The translations under genes and the position numbers were made by a program. A stretch of 64,000 bases of DNA from Nocardiopsis metallicus (GTDB taxonomy: Bacteria > Actinomycetota > Actinomycetes > Streptosporangiales > Streptosporangiaceae): the NCBI RefSeq assembly GCF_014201115.1, contig NZ_JACHDO010000001.1, positions 5,456,001 through 5,520,000 on the forward strand, in the 5' to 3' direction. Under the pieces are notes generated by a model. That model made no database searches. It saw only the letters and a program-made list of their open reading frames with translations, and had not been told where the DNA came from. This document shows positions 39,040 to 47,916 of the stretch, in pieces (positions within the stretch are counted from its first letter, which is position 1; every line of letters starts with the position of its first letter).

Positions 39040-41010
39040 TCAGTCACCCTGCTTGGCGGAGGGCAGCTGCTTGGCGATCACGTCCATGATCGAGGAGTCG
39101 GTGAGGGTCGAGGTGTCACCGATGTCCCGGTTCTCGGCGATGTCGCGCAGCAGCCGGCGCATGATCTTGCCGGAGCGGGTCTTGGGCAGTTCGGGTACGG
39201 CGAGGAGCCGGGCGGGCTTGGCGATCGGGCCGAGCGAGGTGCCGACGTGGTTGCGCAGTTCCTGGACCAGGTCCTCGGGGACCTCCTCCAGGCCGCCGCG
39301 CAGGATGACGAAGGCGACGATGGCCTGACCGGTCACCTTGTCGGCGGCGCCCACGACCGCGGCCTCGGCGACCTTCGGGTGGGAGACCAGCGCGGACTCC
39401 ACCTCGGTGGTGGAGATGTTGTGGCCGGAGACGAGCATGACGTCGTCGACGCGGCCGAGCAGCCACAGGTCGCCGTCCTCGTCCTTCTTGGCGCCGTCGC
39501 CCGGGAAGTACAGGCCCTCGAAACGCGACCAGTAGGTGTCCTTGTAGCGCTGGTCGTCGCCCCAGATGCCGCGGAGCATGGACGGCCACGGCTCGCGGAT
39601 GACGATGAAGCCGCCATCGCCGTCGGGGACGGAGTTGCCCTCCTCGTCCACCACGTCGGCGGCCACCCCCGGGATGGCGCGCATCGCGGCGCCCGGCTTG
39701 CCCGAGGTGACGCCCGGCAGGGGGCTGACCATGATCGCGCCGGTCTCGGTCTGCCACCAGGTGTCCACGACCGGGGTGTTCCCACCGCCGACGTTCTCCC
39801 GGTACCACATGTAGGCCTCGGGGTTGATCGGCTCACCGACCGAGCCGATGACGCGCAGGCTCGAGAGGTCGTACTTGGCGGGGATCTCGTCGCCCCACTT
39901 CATGAAGGTGCGGATCGCCGTGGGCGCCATGTAGGCGATGGTGACCTTGTACTTCTCGATGAGCTCCCAGAAGCGGCCCTTGTGCGGGGTGTCCGGGGTG
40001 CCCTCGTACATGACGACGGTCGCCCCGTTGGAGAGCGGGCCGTAGACGATGTAGGAGTGGCCGGTCACCCAGCCGATGTCGGCGGCGCACCAGTAGACGT
40101 CGGTCTCCGGCTTGAGGTCGAAGACCGCCCAGTGGGTGTAGGAGGCCTGCGTGAGGTAGCCGCCGGTGGTGTGCAGGATGCCCTTGGGCTTGGCCGTGGT
40201 GCCGCTGGTGTACATGATGTACAGCGGGTCCTCGGCGTCGTGGGCCTCGGGGGTGTGCTCGGTACTGGCGGAGCCGACGACGTCGTGCCACCACACGTCG
40301 CGCTCGTTCCACTCGACGTCCTGGCCGGTGCGGCGGACGACGAGGACGTTCTCGACCGCGGGGCGGTCCGCTACGGCGCCGTCGACGGCGGGCTTGAGGG
40401 CGCTGGGCTTGCCGCGCCGGTAGCCGCCGTCCGCGGTGATGACGAGCTTGGCCTGGCTGTCGTCCAGGCGCTGGCCGAGGGCGTCCACGGAGAAGCCGCC
40501 GAAGACGACCATGTGCACGGCGCCGATGCGGGCGCAGGCGAGCATGGCGACGACGGTCTCGGGGATCATCGGCATGTAGATGGCGACGCGGTCGCCCTTG
40601 GCCACGCCCAGCGAGGTGAGGGCGTTGGCCGCCTGGGAGACCTGGTCCTTGAGCTCGGCGTAGGTGATGGCGCGGCTGTCGCCGGGCTCTCCCTCCCACT
40701 GGAGGGCGACGCGGTCGCCGATGCCCGCTTCGACGTGCCGGTCCACGCAGTTGACGGAGGCGTTCAGCTTGCCGCCGACGAACCACTTGGCGTAGGGCGG
40801 GTTCCAGTCCAGGACCGTGTCCCAGGGCTGCTCCCACTGGAGCCTGCGGGCCTGCTCCTCCCAGAAACCGAGGCGGTCCCGCGCCGCGGTGTCATAGGCG
40901 TCCGCCTTGACGTTGGCGTTCGCTGCGAGGTCCGCGGGCGGCGGGAAGCTGCGGGTCTCGTGGAGAAGGTTGGACAGTGTCTCCTGGCTCGGGGGAGTGC
41001 TGTCGGCCAC
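39040..41010 (-). CDS. acs: Acetyl-CoA synthetase (AMP-forming)
   Basis: A 656-residue acyl-adenylate enzyme making acetyl-CoA from acetate, ATP and CoA. Motifs: YTSGTTAKPKGI (P-loop-like A3), the VVDTWWQTETGAIM block with the acetate-pocket Trp, and YFPGDGAKKDEDGDLWLLGR (A7-A8 hinge). The A10 Lys lies in PKTRSGKIMRR and is the usual site of reversible acetylation. The GTG at 41010 has AAGGAG 7 nt upstream and gives the normal family length. It is divergent from the Fic-like gene, as in the conserved actinobacterial layout. Confidence 0.95.
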   Translation of the reverse strand: MADSTPPSQETLSNLLHETRSFPPPADLAANANVKADAYDTAARDRLGFWEEQARRLQWEQPWDTVLDWNPPYAKWFVGGKLNASVNCVDRHVEAGIGDRVALQWEGEPGDSRAITYAELKDQVSQAANALTSLGVAKGDRVAIYMPMIPETVVAMLACARIGAVHMVVFGGFSVDALGQRLDDSQAKLVITADGGYRRGKPSALKPAVDGAVADRPAVENVLVVRRTGQDVEWNERDVWWHDVVGSASTEHTPEAHDAEDPLYIMYTSGTTAKPKGILHTTGGYLTQASYTHWAVFDLKPETDVYWCAADIGWVTGHSYIVYGPLSNGATVVMYEGTPDTPHKGRFWELIEKYKVTIAYMAPTAIRTFMKWGDEIPAKYDLSSLRVIGSVGEPINPEAYMWYRENVGGGNTPVVDTWWQTETGAIMVSPLPGVTSGKPGAAMRAIPGVAADVVDEEGNSVPDGDGGFIVIREPWPSMLRGIWGDDQRYKDTYWSRFEGLYFPGDGAKKDEDGDLWLLGRVDDVMLVSGHNISTTEVESALVSHPKVAEAAVVGAADKVTGQAIVAFVILRGGLEEVPEDLVQELRNHVGTSLGPIAKPARLLAVPELPKTRSGKIMRRLLRDIAENRDIGDTSTLTDSSIMDVIAKQLPSAKQGD

Positions 41011-41216
41011 TGTGATTCTCCTTACGTTGGCGGTTAACACCCAATTAATCATGTGGTCCATACCGCGTGAACAGCTGGGGCGCCGTCCAGCGGCAGCGGG
41101 GGCCGGGCACGCGGCGAACGGTCGGTGAACGGTCGCCGGTCCGCGACGAGCGGTTCCGTGGTGCCCGGTCCGGGGGTGGGAGCACACGGTGTTACCGCCG
41201 CGTAGTGTTGTTTTTC

Positions 41217-42029
41217 GTGAGCGAATCGACTTCTGCCTCCGTGCCCGACCCGCTGTCCCGAATCGCCGAACTGCCGGGGGTGAGCGACGCGGTCGAAGAG
41301 ACGCGGACCCTGGTCGACCGGCTGCTGGGACACCGCATCCTGCGCCGCCGGAGCAGCGACGTGTCCATGGAGTCCTCCCTGCGCGGCGCGTGTGCGTCGG
41401 CCGCGCTGGAGGGCGCCGAGGTCTCGATGGACGAGATCCGGGACGGCCACGTGTACGACACCCGGATCAAGGGTGCGCTGCGGATCGGCGGTGAGCTGGG
41501 CACCCTGGTGGAGACCTGGCCCCAGGCGCCCCGCCAGGCGCTGGCGCGGCTGCACACGCTGGCCGCGGCCGACGCCGTGTCCGAGGAAGCGCTGGGCCGC
41601 CCCCGGCTGGAGGGCGAGCGGATCGAGGACCCCCTCGAGCTCGGCCCGGCGCCGAGCGCCGCCGGTGCCGCCGCCCGCCTGGAGGGCCTGTACACGCTGC
41701 TGGGCTCGCGGACGAAGGTGCCCGCACTGGTGACCTCCGCGCTGGTGCACGGCGAGCTGATGGCGATCCGGCCGTTCGGCTGGGGGGACGGTCTGGTGGC
41801 GCGCGCCGCCGAGCGGCTCACTCTCGTCGAGCGCGGCCTGGACCCCAAGTCGCTGGTCACGTCGGAGCTCGGGCACCAGACCCTGAAGGACGAGTACGGT
41901 CCGGCTCTGCGCGGATACATGGCTGGCACCCCCGAGGGCGTCGCTGAGTGGGTCGTGTACTGCTGCCGTGCGGTGCGGGCGGGTGCACAGGACTCGCTGG
42001 CCACGTGTGAGGCGCTCAAGCGCGGCTGA
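41217..42029 (+). CDS. Degenerate Fic-fold protein
   Basis: A 270-residue protein, often labelled oxidoreductase in actinomycetes, but with the outline of Fic (AMP-transferase) proteins. Residues 59-66 read CASAALEG and contain S-x3-E-G, the Fic inhibitory-helix pattern (S/T)xxxE(G/N). Residues 185-196 read RPFGWGDGLVAR where active Fic has HPFxxGNGRxxR: the catalytic His is Arg, the Asn is Asp and the first Arg is Leu, while the final Arg stays. AMP transfer is therefore unlikely. The start is a GTG with no clear RBS; an upstream GTG at 41205 is possible. It is divergent from acs with a 206-bp spacer. Confidence 0.65.
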   Translation: MSESTSASVPDPLSRIAELPGVSDAVEETRTLVDRLLGHRILRRRSSDVSMESSLRGACASAALEGAEVSMDEIRDGHVYDTRIKGALRIGGELGTLVETWPQAPRQALARLHTLAAADAVSEEALGRPRLEGERIEDPLELGPAPSAAGAAARLEGLYTLLGSRTKVPALVTSALVHGELMAIRPFGWGDGLVARAAERLTLVERGLDPKSLVTSELGHQTLKDEYGPALRGYMAGTPEGVAEWVVYCCRAVRAGAQDSLATCEALKRG

Positions 42030-42182
42030 TGTCGCCGCTCGGGCGATCCAGTGGAAAACCCTCAAGTTCGCGAAAGTAGTTCATTTACCAACAAGTAGTA
42101 ACTCGGATTCATATCAGTTCGATCACACTTGAACGCGGGCACATGTTTCCGGTTTGCCTCGAGTCGGTGCACGTGCATGTCG

Positions 42183-42217
42183 AACGGCGCCTCGGACCGT
42201 TGGTCCGGGGCGCCGTT
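42183..42217 (+). terminator. Terminator after the Fic-like gene
   Basis: A 16-bp stem (AACGGCGCC-T-CGGACC and its complement, one T-G wobble) with a GTT loop, about 150 bp past the stop codon. Confidence 0.75.
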
Positions 42218-42922
42218 TCCGGCTCGCAGGTGCGGGTTAGCAAGCGTCACTATCTCTAGTCCGACCTGGTGGAACCCAGTTCCATCAAGCCTGGACACGC
42301 CCTACGGGGCCCAGCGGAGCGTGGGTTCCCGCCCTCCGTGTCGGGGTGGGTCTTCGCCACCGACTGCTTTCTTTCTACGCCGGGGACCCTTCTTCCAAAA
42401 GGTGGTTGACCGAAGTTTTTATGTTGGATTCCCGAACCCATACACAGCATTGCGTGGTAGCGTCTGTTCTGGAGTTGAGCGAAGCGCCGACAGCGCAGGG
42501 CTAAAGTCCCGGGTTCCCGGCTTTTACGGGTGCAGAGCGCCAATGCGGACATTGCGCCCTGGAACGGAACCGCCGTCGTTCTTCGCGGGAAGTGCGAACT
42601 CGGATACCCCGCTCCAGGCGGTGCCGGTTCGCGCGGCCGCTCCCGACGGACCCTTCCCAAGAGAGCGGAGTCCGGCCTATCCCCCCAAGGCCGGAACCGG
42701 TCGGCCCCAGTTCCCCCTGTGGGGACCGCCCGACGCGCTCCGTCTCGCCTGACGGGCTGGGACACACGACAGCCCCCGTACGTGTGTCCCGCCCGCCGGG
42801 TGAGGACGTTTCCCTTCCGGGCCCCGCGGAGTTATCCACAGATCAGAACTGGTCCCTTCCGCGGCGACCGCCGTTCGGCGAAGGTCGAAAGTGCAGGTTC
42901 TCCGCACTTCCCGGAAGGTCCG
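42218..42922. other. 705-bp gene-free stretch before the Tad cluster, with a DnaA box
   Basis: No reading frame here has convincing coding character. Several GC-rich segments could pair (for example around 42290-42360), so an untranslated RNA or long leader for the Tad genes is possible. TTATCCACA, a perfect DnaA-box sequence, lies at 42832-42840. The likely promoter of ssd/tadA is within it but no -10/-35 pair stands out. Confidence 0.45.
42832..42840 (+). promoter_or_regulatory. DnaA-box sequence TTATCCACA
   Basis: An exact match to the strongest DnaA-binding 9-mer, 82 bp upstream of ssd. A second exact copy in inverted orientation lies at 48529-48537 at the other end of the Tad cluster. 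Confidence 0.5.
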
Positions 42923-44086
42923 ATGGACGTCCCGCAGCGCACCCTGATCGCCACCTCCGACCCCGACCTCCTCGACGACCTGCTCCGGCTCGCCGCCGCG
43001 GCCGCCACCGAGGTCTCCATCTCCTCCAGTCCCGAACAGGCACTGCGCGCCTGGGACCGCGCCCCTCTCGTCGTGGTCGGGCAGGACCTTGAGCGCGCCC
43101 TCCGCGCCGCCGAACCCCCGCCCCACCCGCGGGTCGCGGTCGTCTCCCGCTCCGGGGTTCCCCAGTCCGCCGCCAACGGCGGCCGTGGCACCGGTGGGGC
43201 CGATGAGGTCCGGACGGCCGATTCCCTGGACTGCAGGGACGGCACAAACACCAGGAACGGCAGGGAAATGCGGGAAGGGGGTACCGCCTACCTGCTACCC
43301 CGGGACGAGTCGGCCCTCGTCGACCTCTTCGCCTCCGTCTCCGACCGCCCTCCCGCACCCGTGGTGTCCGTCGTCGGCGGCCGGGGCGGTGCCGGGGCGA
43401 GCCTGCTCGCGGTCGCGCTCTCCCTGGCCGGCGAGCGGGCCGGGCGGTCCACCGCCCTGCTCGACGCCGACCCCCTCGGCTGTGGCCCCGACATCTACCT
43501 GGGCTGCGACCACACCCGCGCGGACGCCCGGACCGGCTGGGACGACCTGCTGCGCCAGCGCGGCCGGATGCCCTGGCGGACCCTGCGGGACGGCCTGCCC
43601 AAGGCCGGCCGGGTGGACGTGCTGACCTGGTCCCGGGGCGGCGGCAGCGACCGGGGGCACCCTCTACCGGTCGGCGCGGTCCGGTCCGCGCTGGCGTCCG
43701 CACGACGCGGCACCGACCTGGTCGTGGTGGACCTGCCCCGCTCCTTCGACCCGGCCACCACCGTCTTCCTGAACCATTCCGCGCTCGTGCTCGTGGTGGT
43801 CCCCGCCGACGTGTACTCGGTGGTCTCCGCGGCCCGCATGACCCACCGCCTCCAACAGGAGTCCGACCGGGTCCGGGTGGTGGTCCGCGGGGCCAGGGGC
43901 GGTCTGTCCACCGAGGTCGTCGCCAAGAGCCTCGGAGTACGGCTCGGGGCCGACCTGCCGGCCGAGCCCGGGCTGTCCCGGCTGCTGCGGGCCGGTGACG
44001 TGCCCGCACAGCACCCCAGGTCCCCGCTGGCCAGGTACGCCGACCGCGTGGTGGACGCCCTCGTCAGCACGGAGGAGGCCCGGTGA
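42923..44086 (+). CDS. ssd: Septum-site-determining-like protein Ssd (CpaE/TadZ-type MinD relative)
   Basis: A 387-residue protein of the actinobacterial Ssd group (Rv3660c type), first gene of the Tad operon. Residues 1-75 resemble a receiver-like domain (LIATSDPDLLDDLLRLAAAA, RALRAAEPPPHPRVAVVSRS). The MinD-like domain starts VVSVVGGRGGAGAS (residues 147-160): canonical MinD has KGGxGKT/S, but here both lysines are replaced (Arg and Ala). TALLDADPLGCG and LVVVDLPR (Walker B-like) remain. Loss of the P-loop Lys argues against ATP hydrolysis; a structural or localising role is more likely. GGAAGG lies upstream of the ATG. GTGA overlap with tadA. Confidence 0.85.
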   Translation: MDVPQRTLIATSDPDLLDDLLRLAAAAATEVSISSSPEQALRAWDRAPLVVVGQDLERALRAAEPPPHPRVAVVSRSGVPQSAANGGRGTGGADEVRTADSLDCRDGTNTRNGREMREGGTAYLLPRDESALVDLFASVSDRPPAPVVSVVGGRGGAGASLLAVALSLAGERAGRSTALLDADPLGCGPDIYLGCDHTRADARTGWDDLLRQRGRMPWRTLRDGLPKAGRVDVLTWSRGGGSDRGHPLPVGAVRSALASARRGTDLVVVDLPRSFDPATTVFLNHSALVLVVVPADVYSVVSAARMTHRLQQESDRVRVVVRGARGGLSTEVVAKSLGVRLGADLPAEPGLSRLLRAGDVPAQHPRSPLARYADRVVDALVSTEEAR

Positions 44087-45360
44087 GCAGGGCGCCGAGG
44101 AGGAGCGACCGGGGCGGGTCGACCGCGTGGGGAGGGTGGGCGGGGGTCGCTTCCCGCCGGGGCGGGGACGCGCGACCCGGGGCCGCCCCCCTGGCCGCGG
44201 GCCGGGACGAGAGCGCTGTGCTGGAGCGGGTCCGCGACCGGTTCGTGGCCGCCGGGACTGCGGTGACCCCGGCCAATGTCGCGGCCGCGATCCGCGCCGA
44301 GGGCGGCGCCCTGGGTGACCGGGAGCTGCTCGCCATGACCCGCAGACTGGCCGCCGAACTCTCCGGAGCCGGGCCGCTGGAGGACCTGTTGGCCGCGGAC
44401 GTCACCGACATCCTGGTCAACGGACCGGACCAGGTCTGGGTGGATGCCGGGGACGGGCTGCGCCGGGCGCGCGAGGTGCGTTTCGGTTCCGCCGAGGAAG
44501 TACGCAGACTCGCCCAGCGGCTGGCCTTCCAAGCCGGGCGACGGCTCGACGCGGCCGCGCCCTACGTGGACGCGAGGCTGCCGAACGGAATCAGGCTGCA
44601 CGCCGTACTGCCGCCGATCTCCCCCGAGGGTGCCTGCCTTTCCCTGCGGATCCCACCCCGGAAGGTGTTCGGGCTGGACCGGCTGACGGCCTGCGGAACC
44701 CTGACCCCCGCCGGGGCGGAGCTGCTGCGCTCCCTGATCGCCCAGCGCGTTCCCTTCCTGGTCAGTGGCGGTACCGGCACCGGCAAGACCACCCTGCTCT
44801 CCTCGCTGTTGTCGCTGGTGCACCCGAAGGAACGGATCGTGCTCGCCGAGGACTCCCCCGAGTTGCGCCCCGAGCACCCGCACGTCGTGCGGCTCCAGAC
44901 CCGCCCGGCCAATATCGAGGGCAGCGGGGAGGTCTCCCTGGAGACGCTGGTCCGGCAGGGACTGCGGATGCGCCCGGACCGGCTGGTGGTCGGCGAGGCG
45001 CGGGGGCCGGAGATCGTGTCGTTGCTGGGCGCTCTCAACACCGGGCACCAGGGCGGTGCCGGGACCCTCCACGCCAACGGGGCCGAGGACGTGCCCGCCC
45101 GGGTGGAGGCGATGGGGTGCGCCGCCGGGCTCGACCGGGGCGCGGTGCACAGCCAGCTCGCCGCGACCCGGGTCATGGTGGTCCACCTCGTCCGGGACGC
45201 TGGTGGGCGCCGCCTGTCCGAGATCCGGGTACTGCGACAGGGGTCATCCGGCCTGGTTCGGGCGGAACCGGCGGTGGCCTTCACCCCGGACGGACGCCGA
45301 TACGAGTACCCGGGCGTGGCCGAGGTCGTCTCCCGCCTGGGCGAGGAGTGGCGGCGGTGA
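44083..45360 (+). CDS. tadA: Tad/CpaF secretion ATPase
   Basis: A 425-residue hexameric ATPase driving Tad pilus assembly. An N-terminal helical region (residues 40-125) contains SGAGPLEDLLAADVTDILVN, typical of CpaF. The ATPase core has Walker A GGTGTGKTT, the Asp box VLAEDSPELRPEHPHVV, Walker B LVVGEARGPEIV and the His box GALNTGHQGGAGTLHANGAE. The first 40 residues are Arg/Gly-rich and may be longer than in life. Overlaps both neighbours by GTGA. Confidence 0.93.
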   Translation: MSRAPRRSDRGGSTAWGGWAGVASRRGGDARPGAAPLAAGRDESAVLERVRDRFVAAGTAVTPANVAAAIRAEGGALGDRELLAMTRRLAAELSGAGPLEDLLAADVTDILVNGPDQVWVDAGDGLRRAREVRFGSAEEVRRLAQRLAFQAGRRLDAAAPYVDARLPNGIRLHAVLPPISPEGACLSLRIPPRKVFGLDRLTACGTLTPAGAELLRSLIAQRVPFLVSGGTGTGKTTLLSSLLSLVHPKERIVLAEDSPELRPEHPHVVRLQTRPANIEGSGEVSLETLVRQGLRMRPDRLVVGEARGPEIVSLLGALNTGHQGGAGTLHANGAEDVPARVEAMGCAAGLDRGAVHSQLAATRVMVVHLVRDAGGRRLSEIRVLRQGSSGLVRAEPAVAFTPDGRRYEYPGVAEVVSRLGEEWRR

Positions 45361-46049
45361 CCCTCCTGGTGGTCTTCACCCTGGCGGCGGCCCTGCTGTG
45401 GGCGCTACCGGGTGACAGCCGCCATCGTCTGGCCGGGCTGTTCCCCGACCGGTTCCGGTCGGCTCCGGCCGTGACCGGGAGGCTGCTCCGGGCGGCCCCC
45501 GTGCCGTCGTTGCGAACCGCCCTGGCCCGTCGGAGCGCGGGAGAGGCGAGACGGCGGGCCGTGATCCTGCTGTGCCGGGTGATGGCGGCCGAGCTCAGGG
45601 CCGGGCAACCCCCGGAGACGGCGCTGCGGGTCGCGGCGTTGGAGGCGGGGCCGATGGTCGGTGAGGTGTCGGACGCGGCCTCACTGCGCCGGGTGGCCGA
45701 GCGGGACGAGGACCTGTGGGCGCTGGTCTATCTGGCGGCGTGCTGGGAGGTGGCGGCGGAGACCGGTGCGGGGCTGGCCGGGGTGGTGGACGCGCTGGCG
45801 GTCAGCCTGACCGAACGGGAGGAGCAGCGGGCCGAGGTCGGCGCCAGGGCGGCCGGGCCGCGCACCACCGCGCTGGTGCTGGTCGGTCTGCCGGTGGTCG
45901 GGGTGGCGATGTCGGCGGCGCTCGGCGGATCGCCCTTGGTGTTCCTGTTCACCACACCGTTGGGTGTGCTGTGCCTGGTCCTGGGTGTGCTGCTCGACCT
46001 ACTGGGCGCCTGGTGGACCCTGCGGATGGTCCGGGGCGCGGTGTCCTGA
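45357..46049 (+). CDS. tadB: Tad pilus inner-membrane protein TadB (short form)
   Basis: A 230-residue membrane protein with the type II secretion F domain: hydrophobic start LLVVFTLAAALLWALP, then the cytoplasmic helical block LCRVMAAELRAGQPPETALR and WEVAAETGAGLAGVVDALAV, and two closing TM helices (TALVLVGLPVVGVAMSAALG and LGVLCLVLGVLLDLLGAWWT). It is the platform protein partner of TadC. The GTG start overlaps the tadA stop. Confidence 0.88.
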   Translation: MTLLVVFTLAAALLWALPGDSRHRLAGLFPDRFRSAPAVTGRLLRAAPVPSLRTALARRSAGEARRRAVILLCRVMAAELRAGQPPETALRVAALEAGPMVGEVSDAASLRRVAERDEDLWALVYLAACWEVAAETGAGLAGVVDALAVSLTEREEQRAEVGARAAGPRTTALVLVGLPVVGVAMSAALGGSPLVFLFTTPLGVLCLVLGVLLDLLGAWWTLRMVRGAVS

Positions 46050-46059
46050 GGGGTGGAGG

Positions 46060-46791
46060 ATGGTTTTCGAAGTGGCGGCCGTGCTGTGCGCGGTGACCGC
46101 CGTGTGGGTCCTGTTCGGTTCGAACCAACGACGGGTGCTGAGGCTGGTGGCCGCTGCGCCGGAACACGACGCGGGCACAAGGACGTCCGCCCGGCGGCCG
46201 CTCGGACCGTGGCTCCGGCTGTTCGCCGGGCTGGGTGCCGCGACCCTGTCGGTGGCCCTGCTCGGTGCGGTGGGCGGTCTGGCCGCGGCCGGTGGCGGTG
46301 CCTTCCTGTGGTTACGGGCCCGGGAGCGCCGTAGGCGCCCCGAACGCCTACCGGTCACCGACGACCTGCCGGTGCTGATCGGGCTGATCGCCTCGGGTAT
46401 TCGGGCCGGGGTGACGCTTCCGGCCTGCCTGACCGCGGTGTCCGGCGCCGCCCGCGGCGGTCTGGGGGAAGAGATCGCGGCCGTTTCCGAGCAGTTGAGA
46501 CTGGGTGCCGAACCCGCCCTGGCCTGGCGGAGGCAGGCACTGCCCGAGCCGCTGGCCGAGGTCGGCCGGGACCTGATCCGCGCCACCGAGACCGGAGCGC
46601 CGGTGGCCGACCAGCTCGACCGGCACGTCGCCGACCTGCGCAGGCAGCTGAAGGCCCGGACCACCGCCCGGATCGAGCGCATGGGAGTCCTGGTGGTCGC
46701 TCCCCTGGGCCTGTGTTTCCTGCCCGCCTTCATCCTGATCGGCGTGGTCCCCATGGCCGCCGACCTCCTCACCACGGCCCTGTCCTACTAG
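46060..46791 (+). CDS. tadC: Tad pilus inner-membrane protein TadC (type II secretion F family)
   Basis: A 243-residue membrane protein, paralogue of TadB. It has a TM near the N-terminus and a TM pair at about 50-80. The T2SSF helical domain carries LIASGIRAGVTLPACLTAVS and DLIRATETGAPVADQLDRHV, then the basic link RRQLKARTTARIERM and two C-terminal TMs. It starts 10 bp after the tadB stop, with GGAGG nearly touching the ATG. It converges and overlaps slightly with the Pro-rich gene on the other strand. Confidence 0.88.
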   Translation: MVFEVAAVLCAVTAVWVLFGSNQRRVLRLVAAAPEHDAGTRTSARRPLGPWLRLFAGLGAATLSVALLGAVGGLAAAGGGAFLWLRARERRRRPERLPVTDDLPVLIGLIASGIRAGVTLPACLTAVSGAARGGLGEEIAAVSEQLRLGAEPALAWRRQALPEPLAEVGRDLIRATETGAPVADQLDRHVADLRRQLKARTTARIERMGVLVVAPLGLCFLPAFILIGVVPMAADLLTTALSY

Positions 46792-47500
46792 TCGGTGGTC
46801 TGGTTCGGCGTCGGCCCTGGTAGCGGACCGGGAAACGGGGCCAGCCGACGGTCAGGCGCAGGGCGAGGGCGGTGGTCAGCACAAGGACCAGCACGGTGGT
46901 GGAGACGGTTCCCACCAGGCGGGAGAGCGTGCTCGGCCGGGCGGGGTCCTCGTGGGCGAAGCGGCCGACCGGGTTCGGGGCGGCTTCTGATTCGGGAGGC
47001 ACCGGTGCCCGGATCGTGGCGCTGGCCCTCGGCGGGCCCCGCTCCGGGGCCGGCTCTGGCGTGCTGCTCTCCGAAGACGCGGTGTTTTCCGCAGGCGCGG
47101 TGTTTTCCGGAGCCGCGGTGCCCTCCGAAGGGGCCAGGCCTTCCGAGAACCCGGTGCCCCCTGAAGGCTTGGAGCCCTCCGAGGGCTGCGGACGGGTGGG
47201 GCGGGAGGGTGGCGGCACCGGCCATCGAGGGGTTGCGGGGGAACTGTCCGGTGTTGGTTCGGGGCCCGGCGGCCCCGGTGCCGGTCTCGTGGACGGGCCC
47301 CGCGCTGGTGCGTCCAGGGGGTGGAGGCCGGGTGGGCAGGGGCCGGGCGAGGTGCTCGGAGCGGGCGAGGGTTCGGAGTCGTGCAGGAGCGCGGGGGCGG
47401 GCAGGGGCGTTGCGGCGGAGTCCCCGGAGCAGGGTTCGGGTTCGGCGAGGACCGGGCCGCACAGCAGGAGGGCGCAGGCCAGGGCCGGGTGGACGGTCAC
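46769..47500 (-). CDS. Pro/Ser/Glu-rich secreted or membrane protein of the Tad cluster
   Basis: A 243-residue protein in the last position of the minus-strand half of the Tad locus. GTG at 47500 overlaps the preceding gene's TGA. Residues 1-20 look like a signal peptide (HPALACALLLCGPVLA). Residues 21-200 are low-complexity Pro/Ser/Glu/Ala with ENTA repeats. One TM lies near residues 205-225 (VSTTVLVLVLTTALALRLTV), followed by an Arg-rich tail. The coupling supports it, but low complexity makes it uncertain; the opposite strand also has a long open frame. Its 3' end overlaps tadC by 23 bp. Confidence 0.55.
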   Translation of the reverse strand: MTVHPALACALLLCGPVLAEPEPCSGDSAATPLPAPALLHDSEPSPAPSTSPGPCPPGLHPLDAPARGPSTRPAPGPPGPEPTPDSSPATPRWPVPPPSRPTRPQPSEGSKPSGGTGFSEGLAPSEGTAAPENTAPAENTASSESSTPEPAPERGPPRASATIRAPVPPESEAAPNPVGRFAHEDPARPSTLSRLVGTVSTTVLVLVLTTALALRLTVGWPRFPVRYQGRRRTRPPTSRTGPW

Positions 47501-47916
47501 TCCACCTCCTCGCTGGGGTCGTGGACGGGTCCGGCCCTTGCGCGAGCGCTGACCTCCCGGGGCAGAGCTGACGCGGGGAGCGAGACCGTCACCGTGACGG
47601 TGAGGCCGCTCAGCTCGCAGGTGTCGAGGGTGGCGCCGTTGGCCTCGGCGGTGCGCCGGGCCGCCGCGCAGACCGTCCCCGTCCCCTCGTGGGCCCGCGC
47701 CGCCGCCGCGAGGGCGGCGAGGTCGGCGGCGGCCGAGGCGCGGTCCCGGTCCAGGCGGGCCGTGGCGGTGAGGAGCAGCGCGTAGGTGAGGAACCACAGC
47801 AGGACGCACAGGGAGATCCACCAGGCGGTGGCCGAACCGGCGTCCGGCGGCCGAGGTCTGGCCTGGCAGCGGCCGGGTTCCCTGGGACCGGGCTCTCCTG
47901 GTCCCGGCGGCCTCAT
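47497..47916 (-). CDS. TadE/TadG-like pseudopilin-associated protein (Rv3654c type)
   Basis: A 139-residue protein with a Pro-rich N-terminus. A single TM (WISLCVLLWFLTYALLLTAT) leads into ARLDRDRASAAADLAALAAA and an outside domain with two Cys (VCAAARR and DTCELSG). This layout matches the TadE/TadG-like helper next to the helicase in mycobacteria and streptomycetes. ATGA overlap with tadE upstream and GTGA with the Pro-rich gene downstream. Confidence 0.82.
   Translation of the reverse strand: MRPPGPGEPGPREPGRCQARPRPPDAGSATAWWISLCVLLWFLTYALLLTATARLDRDRASAAADLAALAAAARAHEGTGTVCAAARRTAEANGATLDTCELSGLTVTVTVSLPASALPREVSARARAGPVHDPSEEVE

Noticed and set aside
41009..41024. TGTGA-N6-TTACG as a second Crp site at acs
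   Set aside because: The second half matches poorly and the sequence overlaps the ribosome-binding site and start codon, so the likeness is probably chance.
42240..42400. Riboswitch-like elements (GGAGCG, GGGTTCCC, GGGGTGGG on the plus strand; GCTAACC on the minus strand) recalling the c-di-AMP ydaO class
   Set aside because: The elements are not in the right order on either strand, no target gene type follows, and the pairing is not convincing by eye. A covariance-model search would be decisive.
46872..47552. Long open frame on the plus strand opposite the Pro-rich Tad gene
   Set aside because: Gly/Arg/Ser-rich without family motifs, antisense to a gene with a signal peptide, TM and coupled start; a typical high-GC shadow frame.
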